A DNA stretch of 64,000 nt, taken from Delphinapterus leucas (Eukaryota; Chordata; Mammalia; Artiodactyla; Monodontidae). The position numbers were made by a program, and so were the translations under genes. Positions 54,886 through 64,000 of this stretch are shown here, in pieces (the stretch's first letter is position 1; the number at the start of each line of letters is the position of its first letter). Location of the stretch: NCBI RefSeq assembly GCF_002288925.2, contig NW_022098044.1, positions 12,579,028 through 12,643,027 of the forward strand. Reading direction: 5' to 3'. The notes beneath the pieces were generated by a model. It searched no databases, was not told where the DNA came from, and was given only the letters and a program-made list of their open reading frames with translations.

Positions 54886-57800
54886 TAATCTAACTTGTAA
54901 ACTTACTTTGATACTCTTTGGAAAGACCGTTAGATTTATTTCAGAAGCCTGACAAGTTGATTACAAATTTGTTTGGCAAAACAGACAAGCACGGCAAGTT
55001 CTTCTGAAAAAGAAGAACAATGAAGGATTAGCCCAACAAGGCATGAGAACACATTATAAAGCCTCTACAATGAAAACAATGGGAATTGGTGCATGGATAG
55101 CACAAAAGACCAATAAGACAGACTAGACAATCCAGAAATAGGTCCTATTGTATATAGTATATTTTTTATAGAATAACATCATTACCTCAAATCAGTGGAA
55201 CAGAGAACGAACAGGTTGGAGTGAACACAGATAAAAAGTATACATTTCTGAATATTCCTTATTTTGTATAATTGATATTGGAACTAAATAATATTCTACA
55301 TAATTATAAGATAAAACCAAATTAAAATGAAAATAAAGCAATCCCTGGATTTAAAAGCTAAATGAAAGTAATGAACCTTGAAGTGTATCATGTTTTAGCA
55401 TTTTTGACATAACTATACAGACTAGGATTATTTCAAGTGTATTTAAAACGAGTAACTTGTGTGCTACACTTAAAAGCATGAAATTAAATTGCGATCCCCC
55501 CCAAATCTTAAACTGCCTTCAGCAATAGTATTGCTATTAATAATATTGTATTATTATTTTAAAACAGATACACAGCCATATAGTAAAATGTTGAACCTGG
55601 AACCAAAAACAAAAATGTAGAAATACACCACACAAAAATTCCCAACTGATTTTTGGTCGAAAGTAATACCGTGATGGTAAGATAACTTTATCAACAAATG
55701 GTGCTGGGGCAATTAAGATGTCTGTAGACAAAAACAAAAAACTCAACCTATACCTCATGCTTTATACAAAAATTAAAGTGGATCATGGATTTAAATGTAA
55801 AATGCAAAACTTTTAAACTTTTAAGAAAAAAAATAGGATAAAATCTTTGGGATCTAGAGAGAATACTGAGACTTGACACCAGAAACATGATGAATAAAGG
55901 AGAATTTGGTAGATTGGACTTCATCAAAATGAAAAACTTTTGCTCTCTAAAAGGCCTGTGAAAGAAATAAAGACGAAAACTACAGACTGAGAGAAAATAT
56001 TTGTAAACCATATATGCAGTGTAGGACTACTCTCCACAATATATAAAGAATTCTTAAAACTCAACAGGTGGTAAAGCAAACAATTCAACTTTTAGAAATG
56101 CACAAAAGACTTGAAGACACTTTTCTCTCAATAGGAAATATTGATGGAAAATGAGCACATAAAGAGAACTTCAGTACCATCAGCCATTACGGAAATGCAA
56201 ATTAAAACCACAACGAGATATTAGCACATACATAGCCAAATGGCTAAAATAAAAAATAGTAACAACAGCAAATGCTGATGTGGATGCAGAGAAACCTGAT
56301 TATCTATGCACTGTTGGTGGTAATAAAAAAAAATGGTACAGTCACTCAGAAAACAATTTAAAAAAAATAACATGCAATTACCATATGAATCAGCAATTGT
56401 ATTCCTGGACATTTATCTCAGAGAAATGAGAATTTATGTCACATAAAACCCTGTACACGAATGTTTATAGAAGCTCTATTAATAATATACTGAAACTAGA
56501 AACAACTCAGATGCTCTGTGAAGGGTGAATATTTAAATCAATTCTGATACATCCATACCATGAGATAGTACTTATAAATAAAAAGGAATGGGCTATTGAT
56601 ATACACTATAGCCTGGATGAATTTTCAGAGAATTATGCTAAGTAAGAAAAGCCAGTCCCGATGGTTACATATAGTATGATTCCATTTACAAAATATTCTT
56701 GATAAAATTATATATATCTAAAAAGAGCAGATTAGTTGTTTTCAGGGTTATAGGAGGGAGTGGGAGGGAGGTGGCTATGGCTATAGAAGGACAACATGGG
56801 GGATACTTGTGGTGATGGAAATGTTCTGTATCTTGACTGTATCAATGTCAGTGTTCTGACTGAGAAGTGTTACTATAGTTACACAAGATGTTATCATTGG
56901 TATTTCTCTGTATTATTTCTTAGAACTGCATGTGAATTTACAATTATCTAAAAAAATTTATCTAAAAAGAATAATTATGATAATGCATTGAAATGTATCA
57001 AATATTTTAAATCCATGAGTTCATAATGATACAAAAACAAAAATCATATTGTTCACTTTTGGAGGATGCTAGGAAAACAACTCATTCTGAAAACTGGCAA
57101 AATAAGGCAGATAAACATCCATCTGCATTTTGTTTTTAAATTATACCTCAAAGTAAGTCAAACATTTGATATGGAAAATATTCTGTTTAGAATTTTAAAG
57201 AAAATGAGCAAAAAAAGAATGCTATTGCACTACCATTAGTTTGAAAGCCTGAATGAAATAATGGATCAATGCAATGCTTCTGATGTCTACTAAGACTATC
57301 AAGTGCAAAACTAAGGGGAAATCCATGATGGACCAGGGTGACAACATCTGAATCCCTGGCTCAATATTTTTAAATTAATTAATTAATTAATTTTATTTAT
57401 TGCTGAGTTGCGTCTTCGTTGCTGTGCGTGGGCTTTCTCTAGTTGTGGCGAGTGGTGGCTTCTTCTGTTGCAGAGCGTGGGCTCTAGGTGTATGGGCTTC
57501 AGTAGTTGTGGCACGTAGGCTCAGTACTTGTGGCTCGAGGGCTCCAGAGTGCAGGCTTAGTAGTTGTAACGCACGGGCTTATGTGCTCTGTGGCATGTGG
57601 GATCTTTCCGGACCAGGGCTCAAACCCGTGTCCTCTGCATTGGCACCACTGTGCCACCAGGGAAGTCCCCCGGTTCAATATTAACATCAAACAGAAGAGG
57701 GAAATTCAGACACTAAGTGCATCCCAGTGAAAATATATATCACCATCTGTGAAATATTCTTTAAAAAACAAAAAAACCCCACAACAATTTGAATAAGGAT

Positions 57801-58363
57801 CTAAATTTAATTGCCAGAGTATGAGATATTTAGGGAACAAATAAACAACCCATAGGATGCATTCAGCAAAACCTAAAGTGTTGGAACATCTACAGTACTA
57901 GCAACCTATTTTCTTCAAAAATGCATTTAAGGAAAATACAAAAGGGGAGGTGAAATCCCTAGGTTATAAGACCTTAGGAGACGTCAAAGAACTGCAATGC
58001 ATGGGCCTTGTTTAAACACGGATTTGCAAAAGAAAATTGTAAAAGCAAAAATTATGAGATGATAGAGTAAATTTGATCACTGGTTAGATATTTGATGCTG
58101 CTAAGGAATTATCATTACGTTTTTCAGATGTAAAATGACAATGTGATTATGTTTTTAACAAGAGTCTAACCTTTAGAGATACCTACCGAATTATTTATGG
58201 ATTAGTTATTTGCTTCTCGCTAATCCAGTGGGAGCAGAGGACAATGACTGGGTATAGAAAAAGCAAGATATGCCACAATCTGAAGTTTTTTGATGAGTCC
58301 TCACTCTGCTTTTCTGTTCCCACCATTTTTGTATATGTTTGAAATTTTTTATAATAAAATATA
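54886..58363 (+). mobile_element. 5'-truncated old L1 inserted in an ancient repeat
   Basis: Forward L1 ORF2 remains are clear from about 54955: 'gaaaaagaagaacaatgaag', 'caacaaatggtgctggggca', 'attggacttcatcaaaatga' and 'gcaaattaaaaccacaacga'. A 3' UTR follows with 'acttgtggtgatggaaatgt' and a later tail near 'ttataataaaatataaaa'. The 12-mer 'aaaatatatcca' flanks the whole at 54874-54885 and 58364-58375, so all 3.5 kb probably entered as one unit. Similarity to known L1 is weak at 55190-55560. No open frame of ORF2 survives. A SINE lies at 57369-57667. Confidence 0.7.
57369..57667 (-). mobile_element. CHR-2/CHRL-type tRNA-Glu SINE
   Basis: On the minus strand it opens 'gggacttccctggtggca', contains 'gagcccgtgcgttacaacta'-type phrases and ends in an (AATT)n-like tail, seen as 'ttaattaattaattaatttt'. 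The flanks 'ccctggctcaatatt' (57354-57368) and 'ccccggttcaatatt' (57668-57682) are a 15-base duplication with two differences. It is inside the older L1. Confidence 0.85.
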
Positions 58364-58375
58364 AAAATATATCCA

Positions 58376-58575
58376 GGAGCCTTTACTTCTTACTGTCAAC
58401 TGCTAATTGCCTGGTCCAATCTACCACCATTTTTAATTTGAGGTGTTATAGTATAATCCTAACTGATCTCCTGGATTCTACCTTGGTCCTCTTTCCATCT
58501 CTTTCCAACACATGGTAATGGAAATGGTCATGGTAATTACCATGGTCATGGTAATCTTCTTAATACCCAAGTCAG
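58376..58575 (+). mobile_element. Ancient LINE-like repeat, right part
   Basis: It carries on the phrase order broken at 54885: 'ggtccaatctaccaccattt', then 'taactgatctcctggattct' and 'accttggtcctctttccatc'. This makes 54270-54885 and 58376-58575 one split element. Confidence 0.5.
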
Positions 58576-58579
58576 ATCC

Positions 58580-59050
58580 TGCAGAGGAGATGTATACAGA
58601 GTTCAGCCAGGGCTCCCTCCTAGGTTAAAGTTATATCATCTCCATCCACGCAGGATGCCTGTGGTCTTCTATTCAGCTGCCTACACCAGGCAAAGCTGCA
58701 AAATCTCTGGTGGTTGTTTGTAGCATTTCTGAGAGTATCAGTTTGCTGTGGTTTAGTCCCCGACACAGCATCCCCATGGGGTGGTTGTACACCTGTTTTA
58801 TGTTTCTCCTTGCTCACATGCTTTCCCGTCCATGTTTGTATCCTTGGCCTTTTGCAATTCGAGCTTTTTAGAGAGCTCCCCATGACACTACATATCTTAC
58901 TTTAGCAGCATTTCCTGTCTCATAGGAATTGTCCATAATTATAGTGTCAAAATTTCTCTTTTAAGAAACTCCCCATCTCATGTCCACCATGCTCTCACTT
59001 GGATTCTCTGACTATGAGAGACTCCGTACCATTTCTTCAAGTTCTGTGAT
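58580..59050. other. No recognised feature
   Basis: Ordinary DNA with two overlapping chance frames. Confidence 0.45.
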
Positions 59051-59059
59051 GTTTCAAAC

Positions 59060-59280
59060 ACAAGGAAAAGATTTTAATGTTTTCTGAGCATCTACTATGT
59101 GCCAGGCACTGTGCTAGCTAGTCATATATATCATTTCATTTCATTCAAACAATAGTGCTAGTAGCTAAGACATTCATTTGTATATACCTTAGAAATAAGA
59201 AAAATGAAATGCAGAGAATTTCAGTCAATGTTTGAAGGTCATGTATAGAACAGTCAGTGGAATCAGGATTGGAGAATATA
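59060..59280 (-). mobile_element. MIR SINE
   Basis: It contains 'tctgagcatctactatgtgc', then 'caggcactgtgctagctagt', then 'aatgaaatgcagagaatttc', in reversed MIR order. Confidence 0.8.
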
Positions 59281-59284
59281 TTTC

Positions 59285-59790
59285 TTTTCTATTAAAAAAT
59301 TAAGATTTCATGGCCACTTTTTTGATAGATCTTCTATAGACTCTAGCAGGTCTTCATAATCATAATTTCTCCATTTCTTCCATCTCTGCTATCTGCTTGT
59401 TTCTTCTGTGAAGTGCAACATCATAGGGACTTGGAAGAATTGGGCTTCCAGCAGCTCTTGGACAGTTGAAATTCCTCTTTATTCTTTTATATCTATTTGG
59501 TAATGGATATTTAGAAGAAATCAGCCATGTCTTTGGACTGTGGAGAAGTATCGAATATTTACATGATATTGAATCTGTTTAAAAGGAGAATATAAGCCCT
59601 TCTCACTGGACATCTATCTCTGTTTAATATCCACTCTGAGGCATACTCCTTAGGTACACATTCTTACCACCTGTTAGATGAGAGTAGGCTTCTATCTCAA
59701 TTCTCAGGTAATTTTAACTTTAAAAAAGGTATCTGAAGTGTGAAGTCTTTAGAGTTATGTAGTGTAAAGAGTGCTGGACTCAGAAAATTT
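59285..59790. other. No recognised feature
   Basis: Nothing coding or repetitive is recognised. Confidence 0.45.
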
Positions 59791-59799
59791 GAGTTAAAA

Positions 59800-60030
59800 G
59801 ATAACAACTGAAGTTTATCAAGCATATTCTATATGTGGCAGGCACAGCTGCAAGTACTTTTCATTGGTTATTTTATTTGAACTAACCAACATCCTAAGAG
59901 AAAACCATTATACAGATGAAGAACTGGAGGGCTGGATGGGGCTGTGTAATGTTCCCAATGTTGTATAGCGAATAAGTACTAAAGCCAAATTCAGATCTCT
60001 GTGTTCTTAACTGCCACTCCACTCTACTTC
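59800..60030 (-). mobile_element. MIR SINE
   Basis: It contains 'gaagtttatcaagcatattc', then 'ggcaggcacagctgcaagta', then 'attatacagatgaagaactg' and 'atagcgaataagtactaaag', a nearly full reversed MIR. Confidence 0.8.
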
Positions 60031-60039
60031 CCAGCTCAG

Positions 60040-60175
60040 GCACTCCTAGACCGAGCCTTGTGAAGTCACTGAACTTCCTTGATGCCCTATGAATGGAGAT
60101 AATAACAATTGCCTCACCAGTAGGGAACATGAAAACTTTGAGTACACTGAAAATGTTTTACAAGCATAATGGATT
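60040..60175 (+). mobile_element. MIR SINE fragment
   Basis: It contains 'tgtgaagtcactgaacttcc', then 'gatgccctatgaatggagat', then 'aataacaattgcctcaccag', in forward MIR order, beside an opposite MIR. Confidence 0.7.
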
Positions 60176-60204
60176 ACCATTGTATGAAATTGGCAGTGCC
60201 AGTA

Positions 60205-60350
60205 ATAACAACAATGTTTATTTGAGATACTATATGGGCCACCATCATCCTAAGCTTTTCATATCTCATTTAATCATCACGTGAGCTGTATGGAGAGATA
60301 GCAAGATAGTATTATTCTTACTATTTTAGAGACAAGAAAAGCCAGAAGGA
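60205..60350 (-). mobile_element. MIR SINE fragment
   Basis: It contains 'caatgtttatttgagatact', then 'catatctcatttaatcatca', then 'ctattttagagacaagaaaa', in reversed MIR order. Confidence 0.7.
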
Positions 60351-60351
60351 A

Positions 60352-60376
60352 AGATATAATATAATATAATATATAA
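60352..60376. repeat. (TATAA)n short repeat
   Basis: About four near-identical 'ataat' units sit at the end of the MIR trio. Confidence 0.8.
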
Positions 60377-60379
60377 AAC

Positions 60380-61335
60380 TATGTGAACTATGTGTAAAAA
60401 TACATATGCTTTCTGAATGTCACATTTCTGACCATAAACCTTTAGAAAATCCCTAGTGGAAGCAAACAGTGTTGGCTCTTCATTTGTGCTTGGATAATGC
60501 TGTATACTCATTTCATTTTTTCCAAGAGGGTCACAGCAGTAGGTGAGAGAGCTAGAGGGACAGGTGCCTCTTCCTCTGCCCACCGGCCGATCCACAAAGC
60601 TCTGTATGACCACATACAGTTGTTTCTTAAAGAATTAGACACATGCACTGTCATCTCTTCAGGAAGTTTTGCAGCTATTGTCAGAATTCATTTTCGGTGA
60701 CAAGACATAATGGACTTGGGGTTTCATTAACAGACAGAGCGCTCTGAGAAATCTTTTGTGTGAGTAGGAACAATCTCAGGCGGAAGGTAGGATTTACTTG
60801 GTCAATGGAACGTTTTAGAGGATTTCCAGAGTTGAAGCTTTGTATTTAGCTTTTTTCCCTCTGTGTCCTGAAGAAATGCCCTTAAGGCCTCAGCATTAAA
60901 CAGTCTGGGAAAATAAGCAGGAAGGGATGGGCTGGGGACACATGCTAGCTCATGCAAGCAGGGGACTAGACTTCAGAAAAAGGCTTTCTGGTCTCCCTGA
61001 GGAAGGGTCAGCTTAAGGTCAGTAGCTAGGGATGATTAAGAGTAGGGTACCCTCTCTCTAACCTCTCAAAGTACATTTGGCCAAGAAAGGCTTCCAGTTT
61101 TCTGGTGAGACCTTGTAGCACCTTGTCAAATCCTCTTGAAGGCAAGGCAGGTGAGAAGGTAGGGAAACTGAGATGCATTTGACATGCTTGCAATGGAAAT
61201 CAGGTACACGGGGACAGCACAGTGAGAAGGTGACACACGGGTGCTTACAGAAAGTGGACATCTTCTCACAAACAGTACCTCCTATTTAGAGTCTGGCACT
61301 GTTGTTCTTTTGCCCTCAGTTTTTTCCACCTGATA
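60380..61335. other. No recognised feature
   Basis: Only chance frames below 100 codons. Confidence 0.45.
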
Positions 61336-61339
61336 ACTC

Positions 61340-61620
61340 ATACTCTTTCATTCAAGGCATTCATCCAATAAACTTCAACATGAACCCTTCTCTGAGTCTC
61401 TCCCCAGGTTATGGGCTCCTCTTTCACGTTTGCTACACTTTGTACGAGTTTTGATTGCAGTACTTTTCACCTGGTACTCCCTCAATGGTTTACCTGCTTA
61501 TCCACCTTTTAGGACAGTGAAACCCTGAATAACACAGAAGATATCTTTTACTGTATATTTCAAGCACCCAGCCATGCCCAGTACCTTGTAGGTGTGTCAG
61601 TTAATGGGGTTGAATGAATA
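61340..61620 (+). mobile_element. L2 LINE 3' end
   Basis: The phrase order fits the L2 tail: 'tgctacactttgtacgagtt', 'agtacttttcacctggtact', 'atatttcaagcacccagcca', 'tgcccagtaccttgtaggtg' and 'ggggttgaatgaatattc'. Confidence 0.65.
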
Positions 61621-61624
61621 TTCA

Positions 61625-62780
61625 GTCTGAAAGCCCTTTAGGCACCAACAGCTTGGGAATCTTAGATAAGATCGCTTTCATAGTTTCTTCCTAAATTTAG
61701 TGGCTATATCAGCACCCATCTCAAAGGGGCAGGTCCCAGGATTCACCGTACTCTTGAAGTTATAATTCGTGTGGCTGGCTGCATGGCATCTTCCTTGCCC
61801 ACTGTCTCTATGTCTGCTTTCCTGCTGCAGGGTGTGGGTGGAAGCTCATGTTTCTGCCAGGCCCCGATGACATCAGGAGAGGGGAGAGAGAAGCAGAGTG
61901 CCTGCCAACTAGCCCTGCTTGTTCTGTTCTCTGTTCCCACCATCTTGTTCCCTTTTATTGATGCCGGTGGGATGGGGGCTCAGATCTTCACTGGGCTCTG
62001 CTAATACTAGGAAGGGGGAAAGCTGACTAGGCTGTCTGGTACCAGCTTGTTCTGTCTCCTTGGCGCCAGCTGAAGGTAGAGGCCCAGCTCCACACTGGGT
62101 CCCACTGATGCCCTGCATGGTTTGGGGGAAGCGGAGCCCTTCCTTGGACCACTATGTTCGGTCTCATTGATTTTGAAGGATGAGGGTAGGAGGCCCAGCT
62201 ATTGGCTAGTCTCTGCTGGTCTCCCTGGCAGGGAGATTGGGGTGCCTTTTGGTGGTGGGGTGCCAGCTTAGTTCCTCTAAGTTCTGTTGTGGGACTGTGG
62301 TTTTTCTGTTGGAGTTTGACAAGAGCAGGGAAGTTACTGCCAAAGCAGTTTTTTGTTGTGAGACAATCCATTTTCTAGTCCTTTGGCTAGAGGAAACAGG
62401 CTTTTCTTGGACCTCTGCTGGTTGTGCCTGTTGGTGGTTCCAGGTGGGAGGCTTCTGCAGTGCCCTGTCTGGGATACAGGCAGGGCAGCAAAGAGACCCA
62501 GGAATGCCCCACCATGCTGTTCCTTGAGTCCCAGTGTCCCTAGGCCGTCTGCCTACTTCTATGTCATCTTCCTATGCTTATTCACCGGTTTTCTAGTTTT
62601 AAGGTGAGAAACTGGGGAAATGAAACTACTTCATGTTGGCCAGAACTCATACCACTTCTGGCTCATACATGGATGTAATGACTTGAAATTGTGACTCAGC
62701 CTTTCAAACTACAGCAGGCAGTGTGAGCAAAGACCCATCAGCCCAATTTGCGTATGGTTCTAGTTCTGTTAGGTGTACTG
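61625..62780. other. GC-rich DNA with a degenerate tandem array
   Basis: Three related blocks start at about 61969 ('gggatgggggctcagatctt'), 62072 ('gaaggtagaggcccagctcc') and 62183 ('agggtaggaggcccagctat'). They are spaced about 103 and 111 bases apart and share the theme 'ggcccagct ... ctgggtc ... ctgctgg'. A fourth, weaker one may lie near 62255. The host sequence may be an old retroelement that I cannot name. Frames here (up to 114 codons) are accidental. Confidence 0.4.
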
Positions 62781-62794
62781 TCCTAACAGCCTAT

Positions 62795-62900
62795 AAGAGG
62801 AGCCTCCTTGAGGACAGGCACGGTGTCTTACTCATCTCTGCATTCTCCATGCCTAGCACGGTGCTTGGAAGATTCAGGCCAAAGATTTTGAGTGAATAAA
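62795..62900 (+). mobile_element. L2 LINE 3' end
   Basis: The classic L2 tail: 'ctccttgaggacaggcacgg', 'tgtcttactcatctctgcat', 'tctccatgcctagcacggtg' and 'gattttgagtgaataaaatc'. Confidence 0.85.
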
Positions 62901-62904
62901 ATCA

Positions 62905-63900
62905 AAGGTCCCTTTAGCAGAACTGGATAAGCCTTCCTGTATGACAAGTTGCCTGATGTGCTTTTCTAATCTAGAGTCGAGATTGATTCCGACCTTGTTT
63001 GCTCCCCAGTGGATGTGTGATGTGAAGGAAGCAGGGTCTGCAGCCTGCTGCAGGTGACTGAGGAGGCTGAAGGCGGCACACTCCCCAAGAGGGGCCAGGC
63101 TGCAGCATTCCTTCCTTCCTAGCTGCGTGGTCCGCTGGATGTGTGGTTAACTCAGCAGGGCAAAGCCGCCTGCGCTAGCCTGCCTGGTCGTTATTCACGT
63201 GAGGACAGTGGGTGCTGCCTCTATCATCAGTGGTTTTGTGGGAGCCTGGAGGCTGACCTGCTGGCAGGGGCGCTCCTCGTTTTGGTGTCACAGTTGACAG
63301 TGGACATCACTAGGTGCTGCCTGGTTACGAGGGAGGGGGCAGGCAGGAGAGAACTAAAGACAGACAGAGAGACACGCTGACAGAGCATGGCAGAAGAACA
63401 GAGAAACAGAGCACAAAGGAAGGAGATGCTTTTCCTTACTTTTTACCTTTTCTGCGATTGGCTCTCTGGGCTGCTTTGGGCTACTTTTTTCCATCTCAGC
63501 ATGCAAAATATTTGACTACCCAGGAATAAAACATCAAAACCTAAAATGTAATTAGATGTAGGAAATATTGATGGGGTGCCAGAAGCATCAGGTTGCTGTT
63601 GTGAGCAGAGAGGAGCTGCCACTGTATGAGGCGGATATCAGAAGGTGGCAAAGCCCAGCTCCTTGCAGGCGAATCCCTCTGAGGTCCAAGTGACAATATT
63701 TACCCCATCACCATGTGTATCAGTAAAATGATTATTGATATCAACCAGGCAAGATTGGGGCGGGGGTGTGTGGAAATGGAAATAAGAGGAGACCTGGTTT
63801 CAGCCAGTAATGATACAAGAGTCAGATTTAATAAAAAAAAAATTGTTTTAGCATTAGTAAGAATTAGCAAATCTGATTATTTTTGACTCTATGATCCTTG
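62905..63900. other. No recognised feature
   Basis: A moderately GC-rich first half with chance frames, then AT-rich DNA. No gene is supported. Confidence 0.45.
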
Positions 63901-63906
63901 GAACTC

Positions 63907-63964
63907 TTTTTTTTTTTTTTTAAAATTTTTTTTTTGGGGTTTATTTGTTTTTATTTGTTTTTTT

Positions 63965-64000
<36 letters not shown>
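63907..64000. repeat. T-rich low-complexity tract at window end
   Basis: T runs of 14 and about 10 are followed by 'tatttgtttttatttgtttt' and a closing run of 35 T that reaches the window edge. It may be the tail of a minus-strand SINE or L1 that starts beyond the window, or an uncertain assembly region. Confidence 0.8.

Overview
This window looks like nuclear DNA of a whale or dolphin (Cetacea). It has mammalian MIR, L2, MaLR and MER5A fossils, cetartiodactyl L1 copies and a mariner-type MITE. Two tRNA-Glu-derived SINEs (407-616 and 25629-25843) match my memory of the cetacean CHR-1 family, and three further SINEs (28081-28435, 46116-46221, 57369-57667) match CHR-2/CHRL types. I did not recognise a single exon of a known protein-coding gene, nor any tRNA, rRNA, CRISPR array or prokaryotic feature. 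Intron or intergenic DNA is the best reading. All gene-like content belongs to retrotransposons, and all of it that I checked is broken.

Layout. From 1 to about 24 kb the DNA is mostly old: many MIRs, a split MIR holding an LTR (15.94-16.61 kb), MLT1-type LTRs, a solo ERV LTR (17.5-18.0 kb), a MER5A (19.8 kb), L2 pieces, a mariner MITE (3.76-3.84 kb) and one younger truncated L1 with a perfect 16-base target-site duplication (23.08-23.51 kb). From 24.9 to 30.7 kb it is almost solid L1: an ORF1-like piece on the plus strand, then two L1 pieces on the minus strand, with two SINEs inserted. From 30.7 to 36.6 kb it is mainly non-repeat DNA with microsatellites and a few stretches that look conserved by eye.

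The main element is a full-length L1 on the minus strand at 36617-43812, with a roughly 2.1 kb 5' UTR, ORF1, ORF2, 3' UTR, a (TAAA)n tail and a probable 13-base target-site duplication. ORF1 carries four premature stops and a probable frameshift. ORF2 carries a stop at codon 12 and several later breaks, so the copy cannot move by itself. From 43.8 to 64 kb the DNA is again mixed: an MLT1 LTR interrupted by an L1 tail, several MIRs, and an ancient LINE-like repeat split by a 3.5 kb L1 insertion (54.89-58.36 kb) that itself holds a SINE. The window ends in a long T run.

The nested insertions give a relative age order: MIR, L2 and the ancient LINE are oldest, then MaLR LTRs and older L1s, then SINEs and the younger L1s. 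I found no new biological system. The most useful observations are the nested insertions with readable target-site duplications, a 255-codon unexplained open frame at 49904-50671, a degenerate tandem array near 62 kb, and a few candidate conserved noncoding stretches.
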